Origin: Candidatus Ozemobacteraceae bacterium
GTDB lineage: Bacteria > Muiribacteriota > Ozemobacteria > Ozemobacterales > Ozemobacteraceae
Assembly: GCA_035373905.1 (NCBI GenBank)
Contig: DAOSOK010000009.1
Coordinates: forward strand, 68,915-132,914
Reading direction: 5' to 3'
DNA length: 64,000 nt
A program made the position numbers and the translations under genes. The notes below the pieces were generated by a model, which ran no database searches, was not told where the DNA came from, and saw only the letters and a list, made by a program, of their open reading frames with translations. Of this stretch, positions 27,667-35,003 are shown piece by piece (position 1 is the stretch's first letter; every line of letters starts with the position of its first letter).

Positions 27667-27849
27667 ATGCAACTCGTCAAAGCAAACCGGTTCTGGAACT
27701 ACAAAACCTACGACCTGACCAAAATGAGAGGAGACGATTTCCTCGACAAACTCGGCGAACTTCTCGACGACGCCGGCCGCAACGGTTGGGAACTCGCCTA
27801 TATGTGCGAGAATTATATGATTCTCAAACAGTTATTCGAACAGAAATAA
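27667..27849 (+). CDS. Small DUF4177-like protein
   Basis: 60 residues. The pattern YKTYDL, a short helix ending DDAGRNGWELAYMCEN, then MILKQLF matches the compact DUF4177 fold (strand, helix ending in GWEL, two strands). A GGAGA site lies about eight bases before the ATG. It sits 21 bases after the HEAT/TPR gene and is probably in the same transcript. Function unknown. Confidence 0.65.
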   Translation: MQLVKANRFWNYKTYDLTKMRGDDFLDKLGELLDDAGRNGWELAYMCENYMILKQLFEQK

Positions 27850-27873
27850 TTCGGCGGGGCCGGCCGCAGGCAG

Positions 27874-29982
27874 ATGCCTTCGAAGAATCGTATACAGGAT
27901 ACAATCACCCTCGATACGGACATCAGTCTCCTGCGCGGGATCGGGCCCAAACGCGGGGAAACCCTGCGCGCCGCCGGCATTCGCACCGTCGCCGACCTTC
28001 TTCGCCTCCAGCCGCGCCGTTACGAGGACCGCACCCGCATCCGCCCGCTCCGTGAACTTCGCGTGGAACGTCTCCTGCAGGGCCCGTTCAGGGCCGAGGT
28101 GAAATCCTTCCGCGGAAGCAGGCCGCGCGCGGGCCTCTCGATCGTGTGGGCCGAGTTCGACGACGGAACGGCCGTCGTGCGGGCCCGGTGGTTCAACCGC
28201 CCGTATCTCGTCAAGACGCTCGTCGTCGGCAAAGCCTACTTTCTGTACGGCACCGCCGTCGAGATGAAGGGCGTCCCGATCCTCGACAATCCCGAGCTCG
28301 AGCTCGAGGACCCCGCGGAAACCGCGCCCGTTCCCGGCGCCCTCACTCCCGTCTATTCCGCCGGAAAAGCGTTTGCCGAGGCGAAGCTGTCGGGAAGGCA
28401 GATCCGCCAGCTGATCGCGCGCACCCTCACAACGATCGACTGGGCCGCGAGTTTCCCGAACCTGCTCGAGTCCGGTCCCTTCCCGCGGCTCCGGCGCGCC
28501 TTTTTCGATTTTCACTGGCCCCGCACGCAGGAGGCCGCCGATCACGCTCGCCACACGGCGGCCTTCTTCGACCAGGTCCTGTTCCAGATGGCTGTCTGGC
28601 AGAGGCGCAAACGCATCACCGGCATCCTCGGCCCTGATCCGGCCTCTGCCGTCGCACCGCCGGCCGCCGAACCCGGGTATCCCATCCCGTTCCGGCTGAC
28701 GCGGGACCAAAGCCTGGTTCTCGGAAAGATGCTCGCCGGACTTCGACGGGGGGCCGACGGCCCTCCTCTCAATCTGCTCCTCCAGGGTGACGTCGGCTCG
28801 GGAAAGACGCTGGTGGCCTTTCTCGCCATGCGGCATCACGCCGAGCGCCACGAACCCGGCGCCACCTGCGTGTTCATGGCCCCGACCGAAATCCTGGCGA
28901 GACAGCACCTGGAGCGGTTCCAATCGTTCTTTCCCGACGCCGCGGCCGGCTCCGATCTTCTCATCGGCGCCCTCCGGCCGCAGGACCGGCGGAACCTGCT
29001 CTCAAAGCTCTCAAATGGGAAACTCCGCTACCTGTTCGGCACCCATGCGCTGTTCCAGGACGCCGTCATCGTCCCGAATCTCGCCTTCTGCGTCATCGAC
29101 GAGCAGCAGCGGTTCGGGGTCGATCACCGTCGCGCGCTCACGGCCAAGGCGGGCTCGCGGACGCCGCACCTGCTGCTCATGTCGGCGACGCCAATTCCCC
29201 GCACCCTCTCGCTGACGATCTACGGCGATCTCGATGTCGGCATCATCCGTGAGATGCCGCCGGGCAGAAAACCGGTCACAACCACCCTGCTCAGCTCGCC
29301 GGAGGACGCCTTCCCGTACATCCGGGAAGCGGTGTCGCGCCGGGAGCAGGTGTATTACGTCTGCCCGCTCATCGAGACATCGAAGAAGCTTGCCGCAACA
29401 TCGGTTCGCGAAGCCGTCGAGCGGCTTCGCTCCGCGTTTCCCAACGCCACCGTCGCCGCGGTAACCGGCGACCTGGCTTCGGACCGCCGCCAGGCCGCAA
29501 TGGAGGCGTTTCATGCCGGAAACATCGACGTTCTTGTTGCCACGACGGTCATCGAGGTCGGGGTGGACGCGCCGGCGGCGACGCTGATGGTGGTCGAGAA
29601 CGCCGAGCGGTTCGGGCTTTCGCAGCTGCACCAGCTTCGAGGCCGGGTCGGCCGGGGCGACCGCTCGTCGAGCTGTCTGCTGATAAGCGCCGACGGCGAG
29701 GCGAACGAGCGGCTCCGGCTGGTTGCAGGCACGACCGACGGTTTCGAACTCGCCGCCGAGGATTTGCGTCTGCGAGGCCCGGGCGATCTGGCCGGAACGC
29801 GTCAGAGCGGCATCGCCCACCCCGCTTTTTCGCACCGCATGACCCCGGAGCTGATCGAGAAGGCGCGAAACCGCGCCCTCGAGCTGCTCACCGTCGAGCC
29901 CGACGAGACGCGCGCCTGGTTTGCCGCCCGCATGCGCGAGAGTTTCGGCGACCGGCTCGAAACATTCATGGAAGGGGGCTGA
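27874..29982 (+). CDS. recG: ATP-dependent DNA helicase RecG
   Basis: 702 residues, a normal RecG length. A helix-hairpin-like LLRGIGPKRGETLRAAGI opens the protein, followed by the wedge OB domain. The SF2 motor has LTRDQ, Walker A LLQGDVGSGKT, motif Ia FMAPTEILARQH, motif II VIDEQQRFGV (DEQQ where DEQH is usual), motif III MSATPIPRTL, and motifs V/VI TTVIEVGVDAP and QLHQLRGRVGR. It rescues stalled replication forks. It precedes rsmD, a pairing seen in other bacteria. Confidence 0.96.
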   Translation: MPSKNRIQDTITLDTDISLLRGIGPKRGETLRAAGIRTVADLLRLQPRRYEDRTRIRPLRELRVERLLQGPFRAEVKSFRGSRPRAGLSIVWAEFDDGTAVVRARWFNRPYLVKTLVVGKAYFLYGTAVEMKGVPILDNPELELEDPAETAPVPGALTPVYSAGKAFAEAKLSGRQIRQLIARTLTTIDWAASFPNLLESGPFPRLRRAFFDFHWPRTQEAADHARHTAAFFDQVLFQMAVWQRRKRITGILGPDPASAVAPPAAEPGYPIPFRLTRDQSLVLGKMLAGLRRGADGPPLNLLLQGDVGSGKTLVAFLAMRHHAERHEPGATCVFMAPTEILARQHLERFQSFFPDAAAGSDLLIGALRPQDRRNLLSKLSNGKLRYLFGTHALFQDAVIVPNLAFCVIDEQQRFGVDHRRALTAKAGSRTPHLLLMSATPIPRTLSLTIYGDLDVGIIREMPPGRKPVTTTLLSSPEDAFPYIREAVSRREQVYYVCPLIETSKKLAATSVREAVERLRSAFPNATVAAVTGDLASDRRQAAMEAFHAGNIDVLVATTVIEVGVDAPAATLMVVENAERFGLSQLHQLRGRVGRGDRSSSCLLISADGEANERLRLVAGTTDGFELAAEDLRLRGPGDLAGTRQSGIAHPAFSHRMTPELIEKARNRALELLTVEPDETRAWFAARMRESFGDRLETFMEGG

Positions 29983-29988
29983 CCGCAG

Positions 29989-30549
29989 ATGCGCGTCATT
30001 TCAGGATCGGCCAAAGGCCGTCAACTCAAGATGCCCAAGGGGGGAAAAACCCGCCCGGCGATGGACCGCGTGAAGAGCTCGCTGTTCTCGATTCTTGCCG
30101 CCCGCATTCCCGACTGCCGGTTTCTCGACCTGTTCGCAGGTTCGGGAAGTCTCGGCATCGAGGCGCTTTCGCGCGGCGCGGCGTTCGCCGCGTTCGTCGA
30201 CATGTCGAACGACTGCATCACGGCAATTCGCGAGAATCTCGAGATGACCAGGCTCGCCGACCGGGGAAAACCCTTCCGGATGGACTGCCTCTCGTTCCTG
30301 CGCGGCCGGCCGCTCGAACCTTTCGATATCGTCTGCATCGACCCGCCCTACCTGAAGGGCCTGCTCGAGCCGATCCTGAACGAGCTTCCGGTCTGCCCTC
30401 TCTTCAACGAACGCACGATCTTCATCATCGAGCGACAAAAGAAAGACGACCTGGGCCTCGACAAGAAGCCGGCCCTCGAACAGACCGACGAGCGCCTGTT
30501 CGGCGACACCGTTCTGACGTTCTTCCGGCTGAAGAAGACCGCATCTTGA
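29989..30549 (+). CDS. rsmD: 16S rRNA (guanine-966-N2)-methyltransferase RsmD
   Basis: 186 residues. It begins MRVISGSAKGRQLKMPKGGKT with TRPAMDRVKSSLFSIL, the RsmD opening. The SAM-binding motif I is FLDLFAGSGSLGIEALSRGA and the catalytic motif is CIDPPYLKG (DPPY, as in N2-guanine methylases). Six bases separate it from recG, so the two are co-transcribed. Confidence 0.93.
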   Translation: MRVISGSAKGRQLKMPKGGKTRPAMDRVKSSLFSILAARIPDCRFLDLFAGSGSLGIEALSRGAAFAAFVDMSNDCITAIRENLEMTRLADRGKPFRMDCLSFLRGRPLEPFDIVCIDPPYLKGLLEPILNELPVCPLFNERTIFIIERQKKDDLGLDKKPALEQTDERLFGDTVLTFFRLKKTAS

Positions 30550-30697
30550 GGCTGCCGCCCCTCCCCCGCCCGAACAGTGATTTTCTGGTCGTGCGTACAA
30601 GAACGGACATGGCTCTCAGAGATACGCCGGTACAACATGCTCGGTGTTCCAAGACGCAACCGAATCATCAGCGTCATCTGCGGATTGGTTCTCGAGA

Positions 30698-30738
30698 AAG
30701 CAAAAAGAGACCGGCGCCCCGGAAATCCGGGGCGCCGG
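30698..30738 (-). terminator. Terminator of the glycine-zipper gene
   Basis: Perfect 12-bp stem CCGGCGCCCCGG / CCGGGGCGCCGG with loop AAAT (30711-30738). Read on the minus strand it is followed by TCTCTTTTTGCTTT, a good T-tract. It ends the minus-strand gene whose stop is at 30761. In the plus direction the T-tract is poor, so it may only weakly stop recG-rsmD transcripts. Confidence 0.8.
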
Positions 30739-30760
30739 CTTGTTGTATTCGGGAGGGGGA

Positions 30761-31624
30761 TTACTTGAGATTCTGGGTCTGCTTGAGCTGGATGTATTCC
30801 TGGTAGGCCGCGCGATACTCGGCGAGTGCCGCCTTCACTTCGGCCGCGGAGCCGCCGGCGGTGGTGACCAGCTGCGTGTATTTGTTATACGCCGCGATAT
30901 AGCGGGCGTGGGCATCGGTCACAGAAGTGTTCGACACGGACGTGCTCGTGGGCGTCGTGGTAGTCGTCGTGGTCGGAGCGGCCGCAGTCGAGTCGACAGC
31001 GGGGGCGGCGACGGTCACGTCGGTGACGGGGGCCGTATCGGACACGTGGGCGTCCGAGCCGGAGATCACGACGGCATCCTGGTCGCCGATGGTGACCGGG
31101 CCGGTCTGGTTCATGGACGGGATGACCGTGCTCATGTCGTAGTCGGACGGAGTGACCATGATTTCATCGCTGCCAGCGAGGACTTCCTGGCTGCTGGTCT
31201 TCTTCTTGTGGCGGCGATACAGATAGATGCCGACCGCGACGGCGGCGATGATGATCAGCGCCGGAATGAACAGAGGGCTCGCGATGATGCCGGCGACCCA
31301 ACCAGCCACGGCACCGACGCCGGCCGCAATGGCCCCGCCGATCGCGCCAAGAGCGCCGAGGAGACCACCACCAACGGCCGCGACACCGCCGACGACCGCG
31401 GTTCCGATTCCGGCGATGCCGCCGGCTGCGCCGACCGCACCGGCAACGGCGGGGGCGGCGAGAACGACGCCGGCTCCGACGACCGCACCGGCCGCGGCAC
31501 CGACAACGACGCTCTTCTTGTCGAGCGCATGGGCGGGCGCGGGCTGGAAGACGGTGAAGTCGACGACCATAAGCAGAGACAGGACGATGCAGATCACCGA
31601 ACTGAACGATTTACTCTTTCTCAT
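30761..31624 (-). CDS. Exported or membrane glycine-zipper protein of unknown function
   Basis: 287 residues from the ATG at 31624, which has GGGGG six bases upstream. N-terminal signal (RKSKSFSSVICIVLSLLMVV to APAHA), then about 75 residues of Gly/Ala/Val repeats with many GxxxG steps (glycine zipper). A membrane helix ALIIIAAVAVGIYLYRR and a KKK stop-transfer follow. A soluble Thr/Ala/Ser-rich linker with seven consecutive Thr comes next. It ends in a short helical segment (AALAEYRAAYQEYIQLKQ). It stands alone with its own promoter and terminator. Glycine zippers insert into or associate within membranes; no function is assigned. Confidence 0.75.
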   Translation of the reverse strand: MRKSKSFSSVICIVLSLLMVVDFTVFQPAPAHALDKKSVVVGAAAGAVVGAGVVLAAPAVAGAVGAAGGIAGIGTAVVGGVAAVGGGLLGALGAIGGAIAAGVGAVAGWVAGIIASPLFIPALIIIAAVAVGIYLYRRHKKKTSSQEVLAGSDEIMVTPSDYDMSTVIPSMNQTGPVTIGDQDAVVISGSDAHVSDTAPVTDVTVAAPAVDSTAAAPTTTTTTTPTSTSVSNTSVTDAHARYIAAYNKYTQLVTTAGGSAAEVKAALAEYRAAYQEYIQLKQTQNLK

Positions 31625-31676
31625 ACGTAACCCCCTGATAATCGCGTTACGAACGGTACACCGATTAGATAATTCA

Positions 31677-31705
31677 AGTGTAATGATGCAACGGGGGGGC
31701 GTCAA
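31677..31705 (-). promoter_or_regulatory. Promoter of the glycine-zipper gene
   Basis: On the minus strand TTGACG (31700-31705), 17-base spacer, TACACT (31677-31682). The expected mRNA start is near 31670, about 45 bases before the ATG at 31624. Confidence 0.65.
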
Positions 31706-31748
31706 GGTGTCTGCCCCAAATTTGAAAATTTTCATTCAAAAAGAGAAT

Positions 31749-31770
31749 GCGGGCGGATCACGATCCTCCC
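31749..31770. repeat. Intergenic palindromic repeat, family B (degenerate copy)
   Basis: GCGGGCGGATCACGATCC followed by TCCC. Core GGATC-AC-GATCC is palindromic. Related copies lie at 34876-34899, 54903-54926 and, more distantly, 60225-60253. Confidence 0.5.
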
Positions 31771-31840
31771 TTGAACCGGACGACCGGCAATCTCGAAGCC
31801 ACGTTCGCATTCCAGCCTGCCGAAGCTCGAGAGGCTCTCG

Positions 31841-31866
31841 CCCTTCGAGAGGCTCAGGGCGAACGG
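31841..31866. repeat. Intergenic repeat, family A
   Basis: 26 bases: CCCTTCGAGAGG then CTCAGGGCGAACGG. It matches the copy at 43175-43200 in all but two positions and the copy at 62100-62124 on the other strand. A further partial match precedes it. Confidence 0.7.
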
Positions 31867-31943
31867 AAGACAATCATTCTGGAGGTCACGAAAAACGAGT
31901 GGAACGAGTGGAATGATGTGCTCGCCCGGAGATACGGTCTCTC

Positions 31944-31972
31944 TTGTCCCGGGGTTACCCCTGTCGTATGAT
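31944..31972 (+). promoter_or_regulatory. Promoter of the Pycsar-effector-like gene
   Basis: TTGTCC (31944-31949), 17-base spacer, TATGAT (31967-31972). The start site near 31979 would give a 40-base leader carrying GGAGG at 32010-32014, five bases before the ATG. Confidence 0.65.
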
Positions 31973-32019
31973 GTACACAGATTCGAGGTGTTACCTTACC
32001 TTCATGACCGGAGGCAATC

Positions 32020-32547
32020 ATGTATCTTGACAAGCGGAACCAGGTCGAAGTCGGCATCGCCGATCAGATCGAGATCTCGTTTCATATTCTCAACTATAAT
32101 CAAAGCCTCGTGCAGTTCGCAGACAGCAAGGCGAACGCCCTTCTCCTGATCAACTCGATTTTCATTGCCGCCCTGACGCCGTTCATCGAGAGGCTGAGCC
32201 ACAATTCGTTCGCCTCGGCGATCGCCGTGGGATTTTTCATCTTCAGCATCATCTCGATCCTGATGTCCCTCGGGGTCATCATGACCCGCAGCGCCGGCAT
32301 CGTCGAGAACCGCACGAAGACTCTCGCATTCTACGGCCACATCATCGAAAACAATTCGGCCGAGGGGTACATTCACGAGGTTTCGTCGTGCGAGGCGAAG
32401 AAGTTCAATGAATCAATTCTTACAAATATATATACCGTCTCGAAGATCGCGGGCGCAAAGTTCTCGATCTACAACCACGGGCAGACGATGACATTGATCT
32501 CATCCCTGCTCTGGATCGTGACCATTCTGTTCATTCCGTTCATTTGA
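32020..32547 (+). CDS. PycTM/DUF5706-like membrane protein (orphan Pycsar-effector type)
   Basis: 175 residues. An N-terminal cytoplasmic helix is followed by LVQFADSKANALLLINSIF, which matches the conserved ADtKA-x-LL-x-N segment that opens the first membrane helix of Pycsar effector (PycTM, DUF5706) proteins. Membrane helices lie at about 40-58, 66-90 and 155-174. In known Pycsar systems a pyrimidine cyclase is the neighbour; none is seen here. The last 48 bases overlap the convergent recD2 3' end. Family placement is by motif only. Confidence 0.6.
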   Translation: MYLDKRNQVEVGIADQIEISFHILNYNQSLVQFADSKANALLLINSIFIAALTPFIERLSHNSFASAIAVGFFIFSIISILMSLGVIMTRSAGIVENRTKTLAFYGHIIENNSAEGYIHEVSSCEAKKFNESILTNIYTVSKIAGAKFSIYNHGQTMTLISSLLWIVTILFIPFI

Positions 32548-34806
32548 TACCGCGACTTTCGCCCGTTCCGGATAGGTTTCCCTGAGCAGGTCGGCAAGCA
32601 GGGTCCAGCGCGCCTGGACCCTGTCGTTTTTCACGGCGATCCAGACGGCGCGTTTACTTCCCATCAGCACGAGGGTTCTGCGAGCCCGCGTCATGCCAGT
32701 ATAGAGCAGGTTCCGTTGGAGCATCACGTAGTGCTGGGTCGTCGCGACGAGCACCACGGCCGGGTATTCGCTTCCCTGGGACTTGTGAACGGTGATCGCG
32801 AACGCGTGGGAGAGGTCGAGCAGATCGGCGGCCTGGTATACCCGTTCCCCCTGAGGGAACTCGACGACGATCTCCTGATCTTCGGTCTCGACATTTCGGA
32901 CAATGCCGATGTCGCCGTTGAACACGTCGAGGTCGTAATTGTTTTTGAGCTGGATCACCTTGTCGCCGACGCGAAAGACCCGGTGCATGTGCGTCAGCTC
33001 GGGTTTTTCGGGGGAAGCGGGATTCAGCGCCTCCTGCAGTTCCCTGTTGAGGTTCGCGGCGCCGAGCGTGCCGCGGTTCATTGGGGTGAGCACTTGGATG
33101 TCCTCGATCGGATGGTATCCGAACCGTTTCGTCAGACTCAGCGACACCACGTTCCGGAGCAGGGGAAGCGCCTTGTCGGGCTCGCCCGCGTCGAGGAAGT
33201 AGCAGTCGGTGCGCGTTTTCCCGTCGGGGGAAACGAGGATCGGCATCGCGCCGCCGTGGACGCGATAGGCATTGCGGATGATCAGCGACTCCTCCGCCTG
33301 CCGGAAAACGATGTTCAGCCTCACGACGGGCGCGACGCCGGATTCGATCAACTGGCGCAGCAGCAGGCCTGGGCCGACGGACGGCAACTGGTCGGCGTCG
33401 CCGACGAGCACGCAGGTGGCGCCCGGCGGGACAGCCTTGATCAGCGCGTGAAACAGGTTCATGTCGATCATCGAGGCCTCGTCGACGACGAGGGTGTCGC
33501 AGGCGAGCGGCTTCGACTGGTTGTAGCGGAAGCCGCCCTCCTGGGGCGAGTATTCGAGCAGGCGGTGGATCGTTTTCGCCTCCCGACCGCTCACTTCGGC
33601 GAGGCGTTTCGCGGCCCGGCCGGTCGGGCTCGCGAGCAGGACCCGGCGGCCCATCAGCGTATGCGCCTCGACGAGCGTTTTCAGGGTCGTCGTCTTGCCG
33701 GTGCCCGGACCGCCGGTGATGACAAGAAATCGCTCGCGCAGCGACTTTTCGACGGCGACGGCCTGGATCTCGGTGAGCGTGATACCCGCCTTCGAGGTCG
33801 CCCCCTCGAGCGCTGCAAGCAGCTTCCCCCGGTCGGGGCCGCCTGGACCGCGCCATCCTGGCGCCGGCGGCCCACTTCCCCTGTCGTGGGAGGCGTGGTC
33901 AGGCGCGTCCTGCAACAAGGGGGCGAGGCGCTCAACGACGCCGATCTCGTCACGCCAGGCGAACGAGAGATACACGCAGGCGATGTCGCCGTGGTCGCGA
34001 ATGACGATGCGCCGGTCTTTCGTCTGGGCGTCGATCGCTCCTTCGACGGCCGCCACATCCTCGACCTGGAGGATCTCGACGCTTCGCTTCACCAGCTCGG
34101 GGCGCGGCAGGAACATGTGGCCTTCGTCGAGAGCGGCGTTCAGGACGAACAGCAGGCCGGCCTCGAGTCGGCGCGGGTCGGCACCGGTGATGTTGAACTC
34201 AGCGGCGATCTTGTCGGCCGTCTTGAACCCGATGCCCCGGATCTCGTAGGCAAGCATGTAGGGGTTGGCCGCCACCTTCGCGATGGCGTCCTGGCCGAGA
34301 TTTTTGAAGATGCGCACAGCGTAGGCCGTCGAGATGCCGTGTCCCTGCAGGAAGATCATCACGTCCTGGATCGCCTTCTGCTGCTTCCACCCCTCGATGA
34401 TGCGCGCGCTGCGCACGGGACCGATGCCGTCGCAGTCGGCGAGCCGGTCGGGCCGGCTTTCGATCACATCGAGCGTCTCGGTTCCGAACGCGGCCACGAG
34501 GCGCTTCGCCGTCACCGGGCCGACCCCCTTGATCAGGCCCGAGCCGAGATATTTCTCGATGCCCCGCACCGTCGCCGGTTTCATCGTCGTGTATTTGAAC
34601 GCGTGAAACTGCGGCCCGAACTGGGGATGGCAGGTCCAGGTGCCGTAGACGCGCAGCTCCTCGCCCGGATGGATCGCCGAAAAACTGCCGACGACGGTGA
34701 CGCCGTCAGCCCGGCCCTTGACGCTCGTCCTGAGCACGGAGTAGCCGTTCTGCGGGTTCGTATATGTGATGCGTTCGACGACGACGGTCAGGCACTCGTT
34801 TTCCAC
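32500..34806 (-). CDS. recD2: ATP-dependent DNA helicase RecD2
   Basis: 768 residues, long-form RecD without RecBC. N-terminal OB-like domain (PQNGYSVLR), a helix-hairpin-helix array (GSGLIKGVGPVTAKRLVAAF, then DGIGPVRSARIIEGW), then Walker A VITGGPGTGKTTTL. Other motor signatures are VDEASMIDM, LVGDADQLPSVGPG and the C-terminal AITVHKSQGSEYPAVV. Start is GTG at 34806, six bases after an extended -10 box, so the mRNA is probably leaderless. It converges and overlaps with the PycTM-like gene. Confidence 0.95.
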   Translation of the reverse strand: MENECLTVVVERITYTNPQNGYSVLRTSVKGRADGVTVVGSFSAIHPGEELRVYGTWTCHPQFGPQFHAFKYTTMKPATVRGIEKYLGSGLIKGVGPVTAKRLVAAFGTETLDVIESRPDRLADCDGIGPVRSARIIEGWKQQKAIQDVMIFLQGHGISTAYAVRIFKNLGQDAIAKVAANPYMLAYEIRGIGFKTADKIAAEFNITGADPRRLEAGLLFVLNAALDEGHMFLPRPELVKRSVEILQVEDVAAVEGAIDAQTKDRRIVIRDHGDIACVYLSFAWRDEIGVVERLAPLLQDAPDHASHDRGSGPPAPGWRGPGGPDRGKLLAALEGATSKAGITLTEIQAVAVEKSLRERFLVITGGPGTGKTTTLKTLVEAHTLMGRRVLLASPTGRAAKRLAEVSGREAKTIHRLLEYSPQEGGFRYNQSKPLACDTLVVDEASMIDMNLFHALIKAVPPGATCVLVGDADQLPSVGPGLLLRQLIESGVAPVVRLNIVFRQAEESLIIRNAYRVHGGAMPILVSPDGKTRTDCYFLDAGEPDKALPLLRNVVSLSLTKRFGYHPIEDIQVLTPMNRGTLGAANLNRELQEALNPASPEKPELTHMHRVFRVGDKVIQLKNNYDLDVFNGDIGIVRNVETEDQEIVVEFPQGERVYQAADLLDLSHAFAITVHKSQGSEYPAVVLVATTQHYVMLQRNLLYTGMTRARRTLVLMGSKRAVWIAVKNDRVQARWTLLADLLRETYPERAKVAVSNERNEQNGHDPEQG

Positions 34807-34812
34807 GCCATC

Positions 34813-34821
34813 ATTCTACCA
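34813..34821 (-). promoter_or_regulatory. Extended -10 promoter of recD2
   Basis: On the minus strand TGG-TAGAAT (-10 at 34813-34818), exactly six bases before the GTG start (34804-34806). No -35 and no Shine-Dalgarno site are evident. Confidence 0.5.
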
Positions 34822-34875
34822 GAAGACCCCGGAAAAGCGCCCGCACTTTCTGGCTGATACCTCCCCTGGAGAGCG

Positions 34876-34899
34876 CGGGCGGATCACGGATCCGGCCCG
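34876..34899. repeat. Intergenic palindromic repeat, family B
   Basis: GCGGGCGGATCACGGATCCG then GCCC. It shares the first 14 bases with the copy at 31749-31770. It lies in the divergent gap between recD2 and the 924-residue membrane protein. Confidence 0.5.
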
Positions 34900-34965
34900 A
34901 CGCCGCGCGCTTGTTCACCAACCTACGGCGACCGTGAACCGGATGCGCACGCCCTGATGTCCGCA

Positions 34966-34994
34966 TTGACAGCGGCGCGAGGCAATGATAGGGT
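34966..34994 (+). promoter_or_regulatory. Promoter of the 924-residue membrane protein gene
   Basis: TTGACA (34966-34971), 17-base spacer, TAGGGT (34989-34994) with TG in extended position. The predicted start site is within about three bases of the ATG at 35004, so the transcript is leaderless or nearly so. Confidence 0.6.
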
Positions 34995-35003
34995 GGAACC
35001 TGC

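Larger units (their letters stand above)
31625..32019. other. Divergent intergenic region, 395 bases
   Basis: No gene of its own is supported. It holds the promoter of the glycine-zipper gene on the left, two palindromic repeats (31749-31770 and 31841-31866), and the promoter of the Pycsar-effector-like gene on the right. Confidence 0.6.

Noticed and set aside
30550..30760. Small frames between rsmD and the glycine-zipper gene
   Set aside because: No ribosome site or plausible protein; the region mostly holds a terminator.
32716..34857. 713-codon frame opposite recD2
   Set aside because: Typical high-GC antisense shadow; RecD2 motifs on the minus strand are unambiguous.
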